64,000 bases of DNA from Sedimentibacter sp. zth1 (GCF_017352195.1 NZ_CP071445.1:2604001-2668000), one strand, 5' to 3'; shown: positions 31,556-42,220, counted from the stretch's first letter. Notes: generated by a model from the sequence alone, not told the origin. Translations and numbers: made by a program.

Positions 31556-32467
31556 ATGGAAGAACTTAATAAAAGTAATATAATACTTGAATCAGGTACA
31601 AATGAAATTGGTATTATGGAATTTACTATTGCAGGCCAAATTTATGGCATCAATGTTTCTAAGGTTAGAGAGATAATGATGTATAGCAATGTCAATCCAA
31701 TGCAAAGATCGCATCCTTATGTTGAGGGAGTATTTAAACCTAGAGATACACTAATGACAGTTATTAATTTGCCAAAGTATTTAAATTTACCGGAATCAGC
31801 CAATAAAGAAAAGGATATCTTTATTATTGCAGATTTCAACAATATGAGGGTTGCTTTTCATGTAAACACTGTAGTTGGAATTGAACGTATGTCTTGGGAA
31901 AATATATCTAAACCAGATTCTACAATATATGGTGGAACAGAAGGTGTAGCAACAGGTATAGCGGAATTTGAAGGTAGGTTAATAACAATTCTTGACTTTG
32001 AAAAAATAGTTGCTGATATAAGTCCAGATAATAGTATTAAAATTAGTGACCTAGATTCATTAGGTGAAAGAAAAAGAGTTAATTATCCTATTTTGATAGC
32101 CGAAGATTCAATGCTTTTATCTAAATTAATAGTTGATTCATTGCATAAAGCTGGCTATTCAAATGTTATAAAAACTAATAATGGAAAAGAAGCATGGAAT
32201 TATCTTTGTGAGCTAAAAGAACATGGGGAAATTCATAATCATGTATCATGTATCATAACAGATATAGAAATGCCACAGATGGATGGTCATAGACTTACTA
32301 AACTAATAAAAGAAGATAATGAATTAAAACAAATACCTGTTATAATATTCTCTTCATTAATAAATGAGGAAATGAAGCATAAAGGGGATAACTTAGGCGC
32401 AGATGAACAAATATCGAAACCTGAAATATCAAAATTAGTAACAATTATAGATAGATTAGTTCAATAA
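31556..32467 (+). CDS. cheV: Chemotaxis coupling protein CheV (CheW-REC)
   Basis: A 303-residue protein with an N-terminal CheW domain (about 15-160) and a C-terminal response-regulator receiver (about 178-303). The receiver shows PILIAEDS at strand 1 and the phosphoacceptor Asp in CIITDIEMPQMDG, with a Lys in ISKPE. CheV couples receptors to CheA and aids adaptation. It may serve the two chemoreceptors found elsewhere in the window. The start ATG follows GGAGCAAAGC. It is followed by its own terminator. Confidence 0.92.
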   Translation: MEELNKSNIILESGTNEIGIMEFTIAGQIYGINVSKVREIMMYSNVNPMQRSHPYVEGVFKPRDTLMTVINLPKYLNLPESANKEKDIFIIADFNNMRVAFHVNTVVGIERMSWENISKPDSTIYGGTEGVATGIAEFEGRLITILDFEKIVADISPDNSIKISDLDSLGERKRVNYPILIAEDSMLLSKLIVDSLHKAGYSNVIKTNNGKEAWNYLCELKEHGEIHNHVSCIITDIEMPQMDGHRLTKLIKEDNELKQIPVIIFSSLINEEMKHKGDNLGADEQISKPEISKLVTIIDRLVQ

Positions 32468-32469
32468 AT

Positions 32470-32496
32470 AAAATGAGATATAAATATCTCATTTTT
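32470..32496 (+). terminator. Intrinsic terminator after cheV
   Basis: AAATGAGATA-taaa-TATCTCATTT followed by TT. Confidence 0.85.
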
Positions 32497-32610
32497 GGCT
32501 TTTTGTTGATGTTTAAAATAAGGATTAATATGATTCTTGTTTTAACAAGGCAAAAAGCTTTTTTTGTTTAATTATAGAAATATATGTAATGTAAAAGGAA
32601 TATTTTTGTA

Positions 32611-32660
32611 TTGACAACAAAACATGTAAGTAATATAATCAGAACTGACCGGTCGGTCGG
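32611..32660 (+). promoter_or_regulatory. Promoter and TetR-type operator for the RND exporter
   Basis: A consensus promoter (TTGACA 32611-32616, 17-nt spacer, TATAAT 32634-32639) is followed, at the expected transcription start, by GACCGGTCGGTC (32647-32658). This GC-rich GACCGGTC palindrome plus GGTCGG stands out in the AT-rich DNA and is typical of sites bound by TetR-family repressors. The downstream TetR gene is the likely ligand-sensing partner. Confidence 0.75.
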
Positions 32661-32676
32661 AAAAGGAGAGAATAAT

Positions 32677-35600
32677 ATGTTATCAAAATTCAGTGTAAAA
32701 AAACCATATACGGTTGTAGTTGCAATTGTTTTGGTCTTAATACTTGGTGTAGTATCATACACAAAAATGAGTATTGATTTAATACCAAGTGTAAACTTAC
32801 CATATGCAGTAGTAACAACAACATACCTAGGAGCAACACCAGAAAAAGTGGAGCAAGTAGTTACATCACCATTAGAACAGGTGATGGCTTCAGTTAATAA
32901 CATTAAAAATATTAATTCTATTTCAGCAGAGAATATGTCAATTATTATATTAGAGTTTAATGAAGACACTAATATGGATTCTGCTACAATTGAATTAAGA
33001 GAGAATTTGGATATGGTTTCTTCATTTTTTCCGGATGAAATAGGAAACCCTGCAATAATGAAAATTAACCCTGATATGATGCCTATAATGGTTATGTCAG
33101 CATCAATCGAAGGAATGTCTGATGAAGAATCAGCTACGTACATTGAAGACAAATTAGTACCATTAATTAAAAGTGTTGAGGGTGTAGCTTCAGTATCAAC
33201 TACTGGTTTGGTTGAAAATATGATAGACGTTACATTATCAAAAGAAAAAATAGCTAATGTAAATGCTGATATAAGTGAATTTTATGCAAAAAAAGCTATG
33301 GAAATGATGGTTGGAAATCAAATAATTGATATTGAGCAATCACAAGAACAGTCTCAAATGCCATCAAATCAACAAGGCATGCAGAAGATGGAAATTACTA
33401 AAGAATTAGTAAGCAATATACTGAAAGGACAAAATTTTGCAATGCCTTCTAATTCTATAGCTTCAGAAGATGGAACAACACAACTTTTAAGAGTTGGTGA
33501 TAAACTTCAAAGTATAAAAGAACTAGAAAACTTAGTAATTATGAGTATTCCAGAGTATGGTTCTATCAAATTGTCAGATGTAGCAAACCTAAATACATAT
33601 GATAATTTAGATTCGATGTACTCAAAAATAAATGGCAATTATGCTATAATGTTGGCTATGCAAAAGCAACCACACTATTCAACAGCAGATGTCGCTAACA
33701 ATATTCAGAAAAAAGCTGATGAAATTATTATAGATCACCCTAATATTAGGTTTGATGTATTAATGAATCAAGGACAATATGTAAATGTAATGATTGAACG
33801 TATAATTTCAAATCTGTTGCTTGGTTCATTGTTTGCAGTTATAATCTTATATTTATTCTTAAGGAAAATAAGACCAACGTTAATAGTTGGTGCATCAATA
33901 ATAATTAGTGTTATAGGTGCTTTTGTGCTAATGTATTTTTCAGGAATAACATTGAATATGATTTCAATGGGTGGGCTAGCGCTTGGAGTAGGTATGTTAG
34001 TAGATAACTCCATAGTTGTTATTGAAAATATTTATCGTATGCGTTCAGAAGGAAAAAGTGCAAAGGATGCTGCTATAGAAGGGGCAAGAGAAGTATCAGG
34101 TGCAATTACTGCATCAACTTTGACAACAGTTATAGTGTTTTTACCTATAGTATTTACGCAAGGTATAACAAGACAGTTGTTTACAGATATGGCACTTACA
34201 ATAGGTTTTTCACTACTTGCCAGCCTTGTAGTAGCATTAACATTAGTTCCAGCTGCATCAAGTGTTATGCTTAAAAGCAATATTGAGTCTAAAAAAACAA
34301 TCATTGATAAATTAGTTAATGTATATACCAAAGCTCTAAATAAATCACTTAAATATAATTGGGTGTCATTGATTTTAGCAGTGGCTTTATTGATAGTAAG
34401 CATTACATTGGCATTTTCATCTAATGTTAGCTTATTTCCATCAATGGATAGTGGAAATATAACAGTATCTGTAAACATGCCAGATACATTTTCAAAACAA
34501 GATAGATTTGAAGCACTAGATAAGCTTAATGATACTTTATTGTCAATAGATGATATACAAACGGTTGGTATCATGGATACGACAAACTCTACAGAAAATT
34601 CAAATGCTTTTATGAATATGGTTGGTTCAGGAACTACTATATATGTATTGCTTGATGAAGATAGGGAAGCATCAACAGAGAATATTGTAGAAACAATTAG
34701 AAATAATACAAAAGACTTCAATTTTGAAGTAACAGTTAGCAATTCAAATATGGATATGTCAATGCTAACATCTGGTCAAATAGTTATAAATGCATACGGT
34801 AGAGAGCTTGATGAATTAAGAGAAATAGCAAAAAATATAGGAATGGAAATCAGCTCTATAAAAGGCGTAACTGAGGTTGATAACGGGTTAGGCAAGGTCG
34901 GTCAAGATATGAGAGTTGTAGTAGATAAAGATAAAGCCATAGAAAAAGGACTTACAGTTGCGCAGGTTTATGTTGCAATAAGCGATGCTATAAAATCTGA
35001 TTCAGTTACTACTACATTAACAGCAGAAGATTTTGATTATAGTGTATATGTCAAAGACGATAGAGACATAAATATAACATCTGAAAAAATACAAGACATA
35101 ACAATTCAATCACCAATGGGAGATAGCGTGAAAATTGGAGATATATCAGATATAGAAAATTCTGAAGGATTTTCAGCAATCAGAAGAAAAGGTCAAGAAA
35201 GATATGTTAGTATTACAGCTTCATTAGAAGAAGGTTATAATATAAAAGAAATTAATAGTTTAATTGAAGAAAAACTTGATAAACTAGATTTACCTAAAGG
35301 ATGTAGATTTGAGATATCAGGTGAGATGGAATCAATCAAAGATGCATTTAATGATTTATTTTTGATGCTAGCATTGGCAATAGTATTTATATACCTTGTA
35401 ATGGTAGCACAATTTCAATCATTATTATCGCCATTTATTGTAATGTTTACTATACCACTTGCATTCACAGGAGGATTCTTAGCATTGTATATATGCAATA
35501 TGCCTGTAAGCATCATATCTTTGATAGGATTGATAGTCCTAGTAGGTATAGTTGTAAACAATGGTATAGTATTTGTTGACTATACTAATCAACAGATGAA

Positions 35601-35850
35601 CAAAGGGTATAACAAAAAAGAGGCATTGCTAATTGCAGCAAAAAATAGATTAAGACCAATACTTATGACAGCATTAACAACTATTATAGCCTTAATTGCT
35701 ATGGCATTTGACAGAAGTAGTGGAGCAGAAATACTTAGACCAATGGCTATAACAACAATAGGTGGAATGATTTACTCTACTATATTAACATTATTCATCA
35801 TACCAGCGATGTACTATATATTTAAAAGAGATAAAAAAGAAAATAGATAA
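32677..35850 (+). CDS. RND-family efflux transporter (AcrB/SwrC type)
   Basis: A 1,057-residue inner-membrane pump with the duplicated RND plan: a helix at about 10-30, a large extracytoplasmic porter domain, helices at about 360-560, then a second half ending with helices at about 880-1050. LALGVGMLVDNSIVVIEN and LIVLVGIVVNNGIVFVDY are the conserved helix-4 and helix-10 blocks with the Asp residues of the proton relay. No membrane-fusion or TolC partner is present, as in Gram-positive SwrC (YerP). The AAAAGGAG site sets ATG 32677. Its TetR gene follows by 13 nt. Confidence 0.92.
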   Translation: MLSKFSVKKPYTVVVAIVLVLILGVVSYTKMSIDLIPSVNLPYAVVTTTYLGATPEKVEQVVTSPLEQVMASVNNIKNINSISAENMSIIILEFNEDTNMDSATIELRENLDMVSSFFPDEIGNPAIMKINPDMMPIMVMSASIEGMSDEESATYIEDKLVPLIKSVEGVASVSTTGLVENMIDVTLSKEKIANVNADISEFYAKKAMEMMVGNQIIDIEQSQEQSQMPSNQQGMQKMEITKELVSNILKGQNFAMPSNSIASEDGTTQLLRVGDKLQSIKELENLVIMSIPEYGSIKLSDVANLNTYDNLDSMYSKINGNYAIMLAMQKQPHYSTADVANNIQKKADEIIIDHPNIRFDVLMNQGQYVNVMIERIISNLLLGSLFAVIILYLFLRKIRPTLIVGASIIISVIGAFVLMYFSGITLNMISMGGLALGVGMLVDNSIVVIENIYRMRSEGKSAKDAAIEGAREVSGAITASTLTTVIVFLPIVFTQGITRQLFTDMALTIGFSLLASLVVALTLVPAASSVMLKSNIESKKTIIDKLVNVYTKALNKSLKYNWVSLILAVALLIVSITLAFSSNVSLFPSMDSGNITVSVNMPDTFSKQDRFEALDKLNDTLLSIDDIQTVGIMDTTNSTENSNAFMNMVGSGTTIYVLLDEDREASTENIVETIRNNTKDFNFEVTVSNSNMDMSMLTSGQIVINAYGRELDELREIAKNIGMEISSIKGVTEVDNGLGKVGQDMRVVVDKDKAIEKGLTVAQVYVAISDAIKSDSVTTTLTAEDFDYSVYVKDDRDINITSEKIQDITIQSPMGDSVKIGDISDIENSEGFSAIRRKGQERYVSITASLEEGYNIKEINSLIEEKLDKLDLPKGCRFEISGEMESIKDAFNDLFLMLALAIVFIYLVMVAQFQSLLSPFIVMFTIPLAFTGGFLALYICNMPVSIISLIGLIVLVGIVVNNGIVFVDYTNQQMNKGYNKKEALLIAAKNRLRPILMTALTTIIALIAMAFDRSSGAEILRPMAITTIGGMIYSTILTLFIIPAMYYIFKRDKKENR

Positions 35851-35863
35851 TGAAGGTGTGAAT

Positions 35864-36472
35864 ATGCACGATAAAAAAGAGCAAATATTTGAAGCAACAT
35901 TAAGTCTTTTTAAAGAAGGTAATACACTTAGCAATATCAAGGTAATAGATATTGCTAAGAAAGCTAATATAGGCAAAGGAACAGTTTATGAGTATTTTGA
36001 TTCAAAAGATGAAATATTTGCAAAATCAGTAACAAGCTTTGCGCAAAAGCAAAAAAAAGTTCTAATTAGCGCTATTGATAGTGTTGAAAATTGTAGTTTT
36101 AAAGAAATTTTCTACAAAATAATGCAGTCGGTAAATAAAATAATCATTGAAAACAGACCGCTATTTGGTATGATGTTACTTAGTGCAAGAACTTATAAGC
36201 TCAATAGTGAATATGAAGACCTAATAAAAAGTGAACTTCTAGGAATTAAAAAAGAAATAGTTAATGTAATTATAAAGGTTGTTCTAAAAGGACAGCAAGA
36301 AAAGATTATTTCAACAAATGTAGAAGAAAAAGATATTATGTTTGCTTTTTTAGCAATAAGCTCTACATTAAATCATTATAATGAGAAAAAACAGAATTGT
36401 CTAAGAGAAGCAATGACATTTGAGCAAATATGCGATTTTTGTTATGAAAAGTTTGTTAAAATTCTTAGCTAG
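35864..36472 (+). CDS. TetR/AcrR-family repressor
   Basis: A 202-residue regulator. The N-terminal helix-turn-helix (about 25-50) reads VIDIAKKANIGKGTVYEYF, and the rest is a helical ligand-binding domain. It lies 13 nt after the RND gene, so both share the promoter with the GACCGGTC operator, and an autoregulated exporter operon is inferred. This mirrors yerO-yerP of B. subtilis. The ATG at 35864 fits AAGGTGTG. Confidence 0.9.
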   Translation: MHDKKEQIFEATLSLFKEGNTLSNIKVIDIAKKANIGKGTVYEYFDSKDEIFAKSVTSFAQKQKKVLISAIDSVENCSFKEIFYKIMQSVNKIIIENRPLFGMMLLSARTYKLNSEYEDLIKSELLGIKKEIVNVIIKVVLKGQQEKIISTNVEEKDIMFAFLAISSTLNHYNEKKQNCLREAMTFEQICDFCYEKFVKILS

Positions 36473-36484
36473 TATTTATTGAAA

Positions 36485-36510
36485 GGAGCACTTACTAATA
36501 AAGTGCTCCT
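36485..36510 (+). terminator. Hairpin between convergent genes
   Basis: GGAGCACTT pairs with AAGTGCTCC; only a weak T-rich stretch follows, so it may end transcription from both sides inefficiently. Confidence 0.55.
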
Positions 36511-36522
36511 TATTAATAAATT

Positions 36523-38961
36523 TTAATCATTTGCTTTCATGCTTTCAACCATATTTATTGCTTTAAGTTTTTTATTCATAAATATATTAACAACTATGCT
36601 AAACAACATTGTTAGTGCAAATGAATAAATATAGCTTGCAGGAGAAATAGTTCTACCAAACATCATATTTTCAACTTCAGCCGTAGCAACAACAAATCGA
36701 TGTAAAAATATTCCAGCAACAAGTCCGCTCAGTGCACCAATAACACTTAATATTATTGTTTCTCTGTATATATATGCAGCAACCTCATTATCATAAAATC
36801 CTAAAACTTTTATTGTAGCTATTTCTTTAATTCTCTCGGTTATATTAATATTTGTTAGGTTATACAGTACAATAAAAGCTAGAAGTCCTGCACAGAATAT
36901 TATTACAATAACGATGTAATCAATGTTATTTAGTAAGTTAGAATAATCAGTTTTTAGTAAATTTGTAAAATTAATTGTATTAACTTTATTTTCTTCTAGC
37001 AGTGTAGTTGCAATTTTATCTCTGGTTACATTATCATCATTAATAATATTACCTATTAAAATATCAAACGTAGGCTCCGTTTCAAAAGCATCTATATATG
37101 TTCCTTTAGATATGTATACGTAGCCATATACATAATTTTCAGTTATATCAGTAACTGTAAATTGAGATGCATGTTTATCATTATTTTCTAAAATAATGAA
37201 ATCACCAATTTTTATATCTAACTTTTCAGCTAACTTTTCAGTAACTACTACACTATTATTATTTAATTTTATAGGTACGCCTGTTTTTCTGTTCCTTAAT
37301 GAAATGAAATCATTTATTTTATTTAAGTCTTCAAAAACTGTTATACTTGGAGTAGCTGTATTGTTATTGTTTTTAGATGTTGCAGTAATTTTCTTTTGGT
37401 GTATTTTAGTATAATCAGATATTAAATTTTTGTTATTAAGAAGTTCAGTAAGTTTAGGAGAATCTTCTATAGAACTTTTTTCTTTTAAATTAACAATTAA
37501 ATTGTATTTAAATATATCACCAAATTGTTTATAAATTATATCTCCAATACTGTCTCTAAGTCCAAAGCCAGTTAATAGTAAAGCTGTACAACCTGCAACA
37601 CCAATAACAGTCATAAAAAATCTTTTTTTGTATCTAATTAAATTTCTTGCTGTAACTTTGTATGAAAATTTCATTTTGTTCCAAATAAGTGGAATGTGTT
37701 CAAGAAAAACTCTTTTTCCACCCTTTGGAACACGTGGTAGCATAAGTTGAGCTGGATTTTCAACAAAGGTATTATAGCAAGCAAAAATAGTTGCAATAAT
37801 TGTGCACAATATAACTGAAAGTGATGAAAACAATGCATACTTTGTGTTAAATTCTGTAATCAAAGGAGGAAGTCTATACATCATTTCATATGCATTCCAA
37901 ATAACAGTAGGAAAAAGCTTAAAACCCACTGTTAAACCAATAATTGACCCTAAAATGCTTGCAATTGCTGCATACAATACATACTTAGCTGCAATAATTA
38001 CTTTCCCATATCCTAATGCTTTAAGAGTGCCAATTTGTATTCTTTCTTCCTCAACCATTCTTGTCATGGTTGTTAAGGACACAAGTGCTGCTACTAAAAA
38101 GAAAAATATTGGAAATACTTTCGAAATAGCTTCTACCTTATTTGCATTTTGATTAAAGCTTTCAAAGCCAGCGTTATAATGCCTGTCAAGTACGTACCAC
38201 TTAGGATATTCAATTTCATCTATGTCTTCAATTATTTCAGCTGTTTTATTTATTAAATCATCATATTTATTAGAGAATGTATTTAATTCTTTAGCACCAT
38301 TTACAGTTAGAAAAATATCAGTATATGCTTCTAGAGAAAAACTGTCTTCAATAGCATAAACTATTAAATTAACAGTTCCATTTCCAACTGTACTTACTTC
38401 TCTTTCATCAGAAAAATAATAAGATGAATTAACAAAGCCTACTATTTTAAATTTATTAACTTCTAAAACATTGTCTAAATTTTTATTAGATGCTGATAAA
38501 GTCAATATATCATTTAGTTTAAGTGTATTTTTCATATTTCTTTTGTATTCAACTAATATTTCATCTGCATTTTTAGGCATTCTTCCTTCAACAATTTCAA
38601 TTTGATTTAAATATACAGAATTGCTTGCTGCAAGACTATGTATTTTTGTTACATATGTTTCTATATTAGGTCCATTTAAAAGAATATCATATGTATATGA
38701 AGGCATTATTTTATCTATACTATAAATCTTTTCTAACCTTTCAACATCATTTTGTGTAAGTCCAAGAGTACCTACTATTCTAATATCCATAAAATCAGTA
38801 TTATCATAATAATTATCTGTAGAAATTCTCATATCAGGTGTAGTCGCCATTAGCCCAGCTAAAAATCCAACACCTAAAGCAACGATAGAAAGAATTGCTA
38901 AAAATCTATTGAATGTTTTATAAATATCTCTCCATATATTTTTTAAGTATGATTTACCCAT
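36523..38961 (-). CDS. ABC transporter permease, FtsX/MacB-like (large)
   Basis: An 812-residue permease with the FtsX plan twice: a helix at about 17-40, an extracytoplasmic domain, three helices at about 280-395, a further helix near 450-470, a second extracytoplasmic domain and three helices at about 690-800. IGTLKALGYG and IATIKVLGFYD are the coupling sequences after each FtsX unit. It is translated immediately after the ATPase gene (no gap). These pairs export peptides, lipids or antibiotics, or sense them; the substrate is unknown. The divergent MarR regulator may control the operon. Confidence 0.9.
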   Translation of the reverse strand: MGKSYLKNIWRDIYKTFNRFLAILSIVALGVGFLAGLMATTPDMRISTDNYYDNTDFMDIRIVGTLGLTQNDVERLEKIYSIDKIMPSYTYDILLNGPNIETYVTKIHSLAASNSVYLNQIEIVEGRMPKNADEILVEYKRNMKNTLKLNDILTLSASNKNLDNVLEVNKFKIVGFVNSSYYFSDEREVSTVGNGTVNLIVYAIEDSFSLEAYTDIFLTVNGAKELNTFSNKYDDLINKTAEIIEDIDEIEYPKWYVLDRHYNAGFESFNQNANKVEAISKVFPIFFFLVAALVSLTTMTRMVEEERIQIGTLKALGYGKVIIAAKYVLYAAIASILGSIIGLTVGFKLFPTVIWNAYEMMYRLPPLITEFNTKYALFSSLSVILCTIIATIFACYNTFVENPAQLMLPRVPKGGKRVFLEHIPLIWNKMKFSYKVTARNLIRYKKRFFMTVIGVAGCTALLLTGFGLRDSIGDIIYKQFGDIFKYNLIVNLKEKSSIEDSPKLTELLNNKNLISDYTKIHQKKITATSKNNNNTATPSITVFEDLNKINDFISLRNRKTGVPIKLNNNSVVVTEKLAEKLDIKIGDFIILENNDKHASQFTVTDITENYVYGYVYISKGTYIDAFETEPTFDILIGNIINDDNVTRDKIATTLLEENKVNTINFTNLLKTDYSNLLNNIDYIVIVIIFCAGLLAFIVLYNLTNINITERIKEIATIKVLGFYDNEVAAYIYRETIILSVIGALSGLVAGIFLHRFVVATAEVENMMFGRTISPASYIYSFALTMLFSIVVNIFMNKKLKAINMVESMKAND

Positions 38962-39666
38962 TTACCATTCAATCCTTTCAATAGACATTGGATTTATGTT
39001 AATCTCATTCGATGAAACCATTCCATTTTTGATTTTTATAATTCTATCAGCCATACGTGTTATGGCTTGGTTATGAGTTATTACAATAACTGTTTTACCA
39101 GTGTTTTTAGATGTATCCTGTAAAAGCTTTAGTACTGATTTTCCAGTATTGTAATCAAGTGCACCAGTTGGTTCATCACAAAGTAGTATTTTAGGATTTT
39201 TAGCTAAAGCTCTTGCAATAGAAACACGTTGCTGTTCTCCACCAGATAATTGTGCGGGAAAGTTCTTAATTCTTTCCTTCAAACCTACTTGTTCAAGTGT
39301 TTTTTCAGCATTTAAAGGGCTTTTACATATTTCACTTGCAATTTCAACATTTTCTAAGGCGGTAAGATTTTGAATTAAATTATAAAATTGAAACACAAAT
39401 CCTACATCATATCTACGGTACTTTGTAAGTTTCTTATTGTTGAATTTACTTATATCTTTTCCATCGAGTATAATACTTCCAGTATCACATTTATCCATAC
39501 CACCAAGCATATTTAGCACAGTTGTTTTTCCAGCACCACTAGGCCCTACAATTATACAAAATTCGCCTTCATTTATTTCAAAATTGATGTTGGCAGCTGC
39601 GTTTATAGTTTGATTACCCATTTTATAATATTTACATACATTTGAAAACTTAACAAAGCTACTCAA
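38962..39666 (-). CDS. ABC transporter ATP-binding protein (MacB/LolD type)
   Basis: A 234-residue ATPase. The Walker [10 protein letters not shown] (about 40-48), signature LSGGEQQR (about 139-146), Walker [13 protein letters not shown] (about 159-170) and H-loop VITHN are all intact. The start is TTG 39666, 7 nt after AAGGAG; the in-frame GTG nine bases upstream overlaps the site. It is directly followed by the permease. Confidence 0.92.
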   Translation of the reverse strand: MSSFVKFSNVCKYYKMGNQTINAAANINFEINEGEFCIIVGPSGAGKTTVLNMLGGMDKCDTGSIILDGKDISKFNNKKLTKYRRYDVGFVFQFYNLIQNLTALENVEIASEICKSPLNAEKTLEQVGLKERIKNFPAQLSGGEQQRVSIARALAKNPKILLCDEPTGALDYNTGKSVLKLLQDTSKNTGKTVIVITHNQAITRMADRIIKIKNGMVSSNEININPMSIERIEW

Positions 39667-39718
39667 AATAATCACTCCTTCTATATATAAATAATATTGA
39701 CATTTGATTAAATATTTA

Positions 39719-39785
39719 TTAGTATTAACATATATAATACTAAATATTAATAATCCTAATTAATATTATCCCAAGTTAATACTAA
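39719..39785. promoter_or_regulatory. Palindromic operator in the MarR-ABC divergent region
   Basis: TTAGTATTA (39719-39727) and TAATACTAA (39735-39743) form a perfect inverted repeat with 7-nt spacer. A third half-site, TAATACTAA, lies at 39777-39785. Location between a MarR gene and an exporter operon suggests a MarR binding site. Confidence 0.6.
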
Positions 39786-39828
39786 TTATAATATATTTTA
39801 TGAAATAATCAAGAGGAAGTAATAAAAA

Positions 39829-40296
39829 ATGGTAAATAATTTTAAAAATTTTGAAAATTTTGAATCGATGCAACATGCAGTACAGTTAGCCAGAATGTAT
39901 AATTTAAGTTGTAGATGGGCAAGTTTGAAGCAATTGAATATTGTCAACATATTGATTATGGTAGAACTTTATGCTGATGAAAAAGGAGTGGAAGCTTCAC
40001 AAATAGCTGACCATTTGTTTTTGCCAAGACAGACAATGACTTATGCTGTTGATTCTTTAGAGCAAAAAAACTACGTTATTAGAAAAAGTCACCCGAGCGA
40101 TAGAAGAAGAAAATTGCTTGTATTAACACCACAGGGCTATGATTTAGTAACAGGAATTATGTCGGAACTTGATGAAGAATTTAATAATTTTACAAAAGAA
40201 CTTATACCAGATAAGACTAAATTTTATAGTGAACTTGATGAATTTATTTTATATTTAGAAAAAAAAATGAATGAGTATAAAGAAAATTATAAATAA
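39829..40296 (+). CDS. MarR-family transcriptional regulator
   Basis: A 155-residue winged-helix regulator. The DNA-binding part (about 55-110) includes ASQIADHLFLPRQTMTYAVD, and the wing carries KSHPSDRRRKLLVLT, a MarR hallmark. It is divergent from the ABC exporter and probably represses it and itself through the palindrome at 39719. AGAGGAAG precedes ATG 39829. Confidence 0.9.
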   Translation: MVNNFKNFENFESMQHAVQLARMYNLSCRWASLKQLNIVNILIMVELYADEKGVEASQIADHLFLPRQTMTYAVDSLEQKNYVIRKSHPSDRRRKLLVLTPQGYDLVTGIMSELDEEFNNFTKELIPDKTKFYSELDEFILYLEKKMNEYKENYK

Positions 40297-40459
40297 AAGT
40301 AGTTGAAAAATCGCAAAAAAATTATGCGAATAATAGCAATTATAATTTGTTACTAATTTAATTATTTGTTGAAATTACGCAATTTTAGAATTTAATATAA
40401 TAAGTCTTACAAGTTTTAATGCAAGAATTAAAATAAAGAAGTCATTTGTGCAAAAAAAC

Positions 40460-40488
40460 TTGCAAAAATGCTTGAAATAGATTATATT
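40460..40488 (+). promoter_or_regulatory. SigmaA promoter for the methylmalonyl-CoA module
   Basis: TTGCAA (40460-40465), 17-nt spacer, TATATT (40483-40488), about 70 nt before the mutase gene. The remaining upstream 160 nt is AT-rich and holds short CGCA/TGCG inverted pieces only. Confidence 0.5.
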
Positions 40489-40560
40489 ATCAATGAACAT
40501 GTTAAAATTTTATAATCAAAAGTCAATCACAAAAAGTATATAATAGGGAGGTACCAATTG

Positions 40561-42219
40561 ATGTTTGACAAAGAAAAAAAAGCTGCTTGGGAACAAAATG
40601 TACTAGGCAAATTATTAGCTAAAAGACCTGAGAGTAAAGAAACTTTCAGAACAGGTTCAGGAGATGTAGTAAATAGATTATACACTCCAGAAGATGTTGA
40701 AAATATAAATTATGATGAAGAATTAGGTTATCCAGGACAATATCCATTTACAAGAGGATATCAACCTACAATGTATAGAGGTAAACCTTGGACAATGAGA
40801 ATGTATGCAGGTTTTGCAACAGCTGAGGAATCTAACCAAAGATATAAATTCTTGGTTGAGCAAGGTTCGACAGGTTTATCAGTTGCATTTGACTTACCAA
40901 CACAAATTGGTTATGATTCAGACCATTCATTAGCAGAAGGTGAAGTAGGTAAAGTTGGCGTAGCAATAGATACATTAAAAGATATGGAAATATTATTTGA
41001 TGGTATTCCTTTAGATAAAGTTAGTACATCTATGACAATCAATGCTCCAGCATCAGTATTACTTGCAATGTATATAGCAGTTGCTGAAAAGCAAGGAGTA
41101 TCTGCTGATAAATTAAGAGGAACTATTCAAAATGATATTCTAAAAGAATATATAGCAAGAGGAACTTACATATTCCCAACAGAACCTTCAATGAGATTAA
41201 TAACAAATATTTTTGAATATTGCTCAAAAGAAGTTCCAAAATGGAATACAATAAGTATTTCAGGCTACCACATTAGAGAAGCTGGCTCAACAGCAGCTCA
41301 AGAAGTTGGTTTTACAATAGCAGATGGTATTGCATATGTAGAAGCAGCTATAAAGGCTGGTCTTGATGTTGATACTTTTGCTCCAAGATTATCTTTCTTC
41401 TTCAATGCTCACAATGATTTACTAGAAGAAATATCTAAATATAGAGCTGCAAGAAGATTATGGGCAAAAATCATGAAAGAAAGATTCGGCGCAAAAAATC
41501 CAAAATCTATGATGCTTAAATTCCATACTCAAACTGGTGGATGTACATTAACTGCTCAACAACCAGATAACAATATAGTTAGAGTTGCTATTCAAACATT
41601 AGCAGCAGTTTTAGGTGGAACTCAATCATTACACACTAATTCAAGAGATGAAGCATTAGCTTTACCAACAACTGAATCAGTTCAAATAGCACTTAGAACT
41701 CAACAAATTGTAGCTTATGAATCAGGTGTTACAAATACAGTTGACCCATTAGCTGGTTCATACTATATAGAAGCTAAGACAAAACAAATCGAAGACGAAG
41801 CTATGGAATACATCAGCAAAATTGATGAATTGGGTGGAGCACCAAGAGCAATTGATTTAGGATATATACAAAAAGAAATTTCAGATTCTGCTTACAAATA
41901 CCAAATGGAGATAGAATCTTTAGATAGAATAGTAGTTGGAGTTAACAAATTCCAAGTAGAAGAAGCTGCACCAAAAGGATTATTAAGAGTTGATCCAATA
42001 GTTGGAGAAATGCAAAAGAAAAAAATCGCAGACGTAAAAGCATCTAGAAATAATGAAGCTGTTAAAGAAGCTTTAGAAGCATTGAGAAAAGCTTGCCAAG
42101 GTACAGACAATGTTATGCCATATATTTTAACTGCAGTTAAGGAATATGCAACACTTGGAGAAATTTGCGGTGTAATGAGAGAAGAATTTGGTGAATACGA
42201 ACACGCTGTTTTATTATAG
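40561..42219 (+). CDS. mcmA1: Methylmalonyl-CoA mutase, large (catalytic) subunit
   Basis: About 552 residues covering only the substrate-binding TIM barrel of the B12-dependent mutase, which interconverts methylmalonyl-CoA and succinyl-CoA. [20 protein letters not shown] is the conserved N-terminal active-site block, and [20 protein letters not shown] and [16 protein letters not shown] are family marks. The cobalamin domain is a separate gene at 42360. GGGAGG precedes the start; TTG 40558 is in frame, but ATG 40561 is preferred. The genes for the small subunit, MeaB and epimerase follow in order. Confidence 0.95.
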   Translation: MFDKEKKAAWEQNVLGKLLAKRPESKETFRTGSGDVVNRLYTPEDVENINYDEELGYPGQYPFTRGYQPTMYRGKPWTMRMYAGFATAEESNQRYKFLVEQGSTGLSVAFDLPTQIGYDSDHSLAEGEVGKVGVAIDTLKDMEILFDGIPLDKVSTSMTINAPASVLLAMYIAVAEKQGVSADKLRGTIQNDILKEYIARGTYIFPTEPSMRLITNIFEYCSKEVPKWNTISISGYHIREAGSTAAQEVGFTIADGIAYVEAAIKAGLDVDTFAPRLSFFFNAHNDLLEEISKYRAARRLWAKIMKERFGAKNPKSMMLKFHTQTGGCTLTAQQPDNNIVRVAIQTLAAVLGGTQSLHTNSRDEALALPTTESVQIALRTQQIVAYESGVTNTVDPLAGSYYIEAKTKQIEDEAMEYISKIDELGGAPRAIDLGYIQKEISDSAYKYQMEIESLDRIVVGVNKFQVEEAAPKGLLRVDPIVGEMQKKKIADVKASRNNEAVKEALEALRKACQGTDNVMPYILTAVKEYATLGEICGVMREEFGEYEHAVLL

Positions 42220-42220
42220 T

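Noticed and set aside
32568-33152. Minus-strand 194-codon ORF over the start of the RND gene
   Set aside because: It is antisense to a clear RND coding region and covers its promoter and operator; no homology is recognised.
34032-34742. Minus-strand 236-codon ORF inside the RND gene
   Set aside because: It is a shadow of the transporter frame with composition typical of reverse-strand reading.
40297-40557. Possible B12 riboswitch ahead of the mutase genes
   Set aside because: No B12-box or conserved cobalamin-riboswitch core is visible; the region is plain AT-rich DNA with a promoter.
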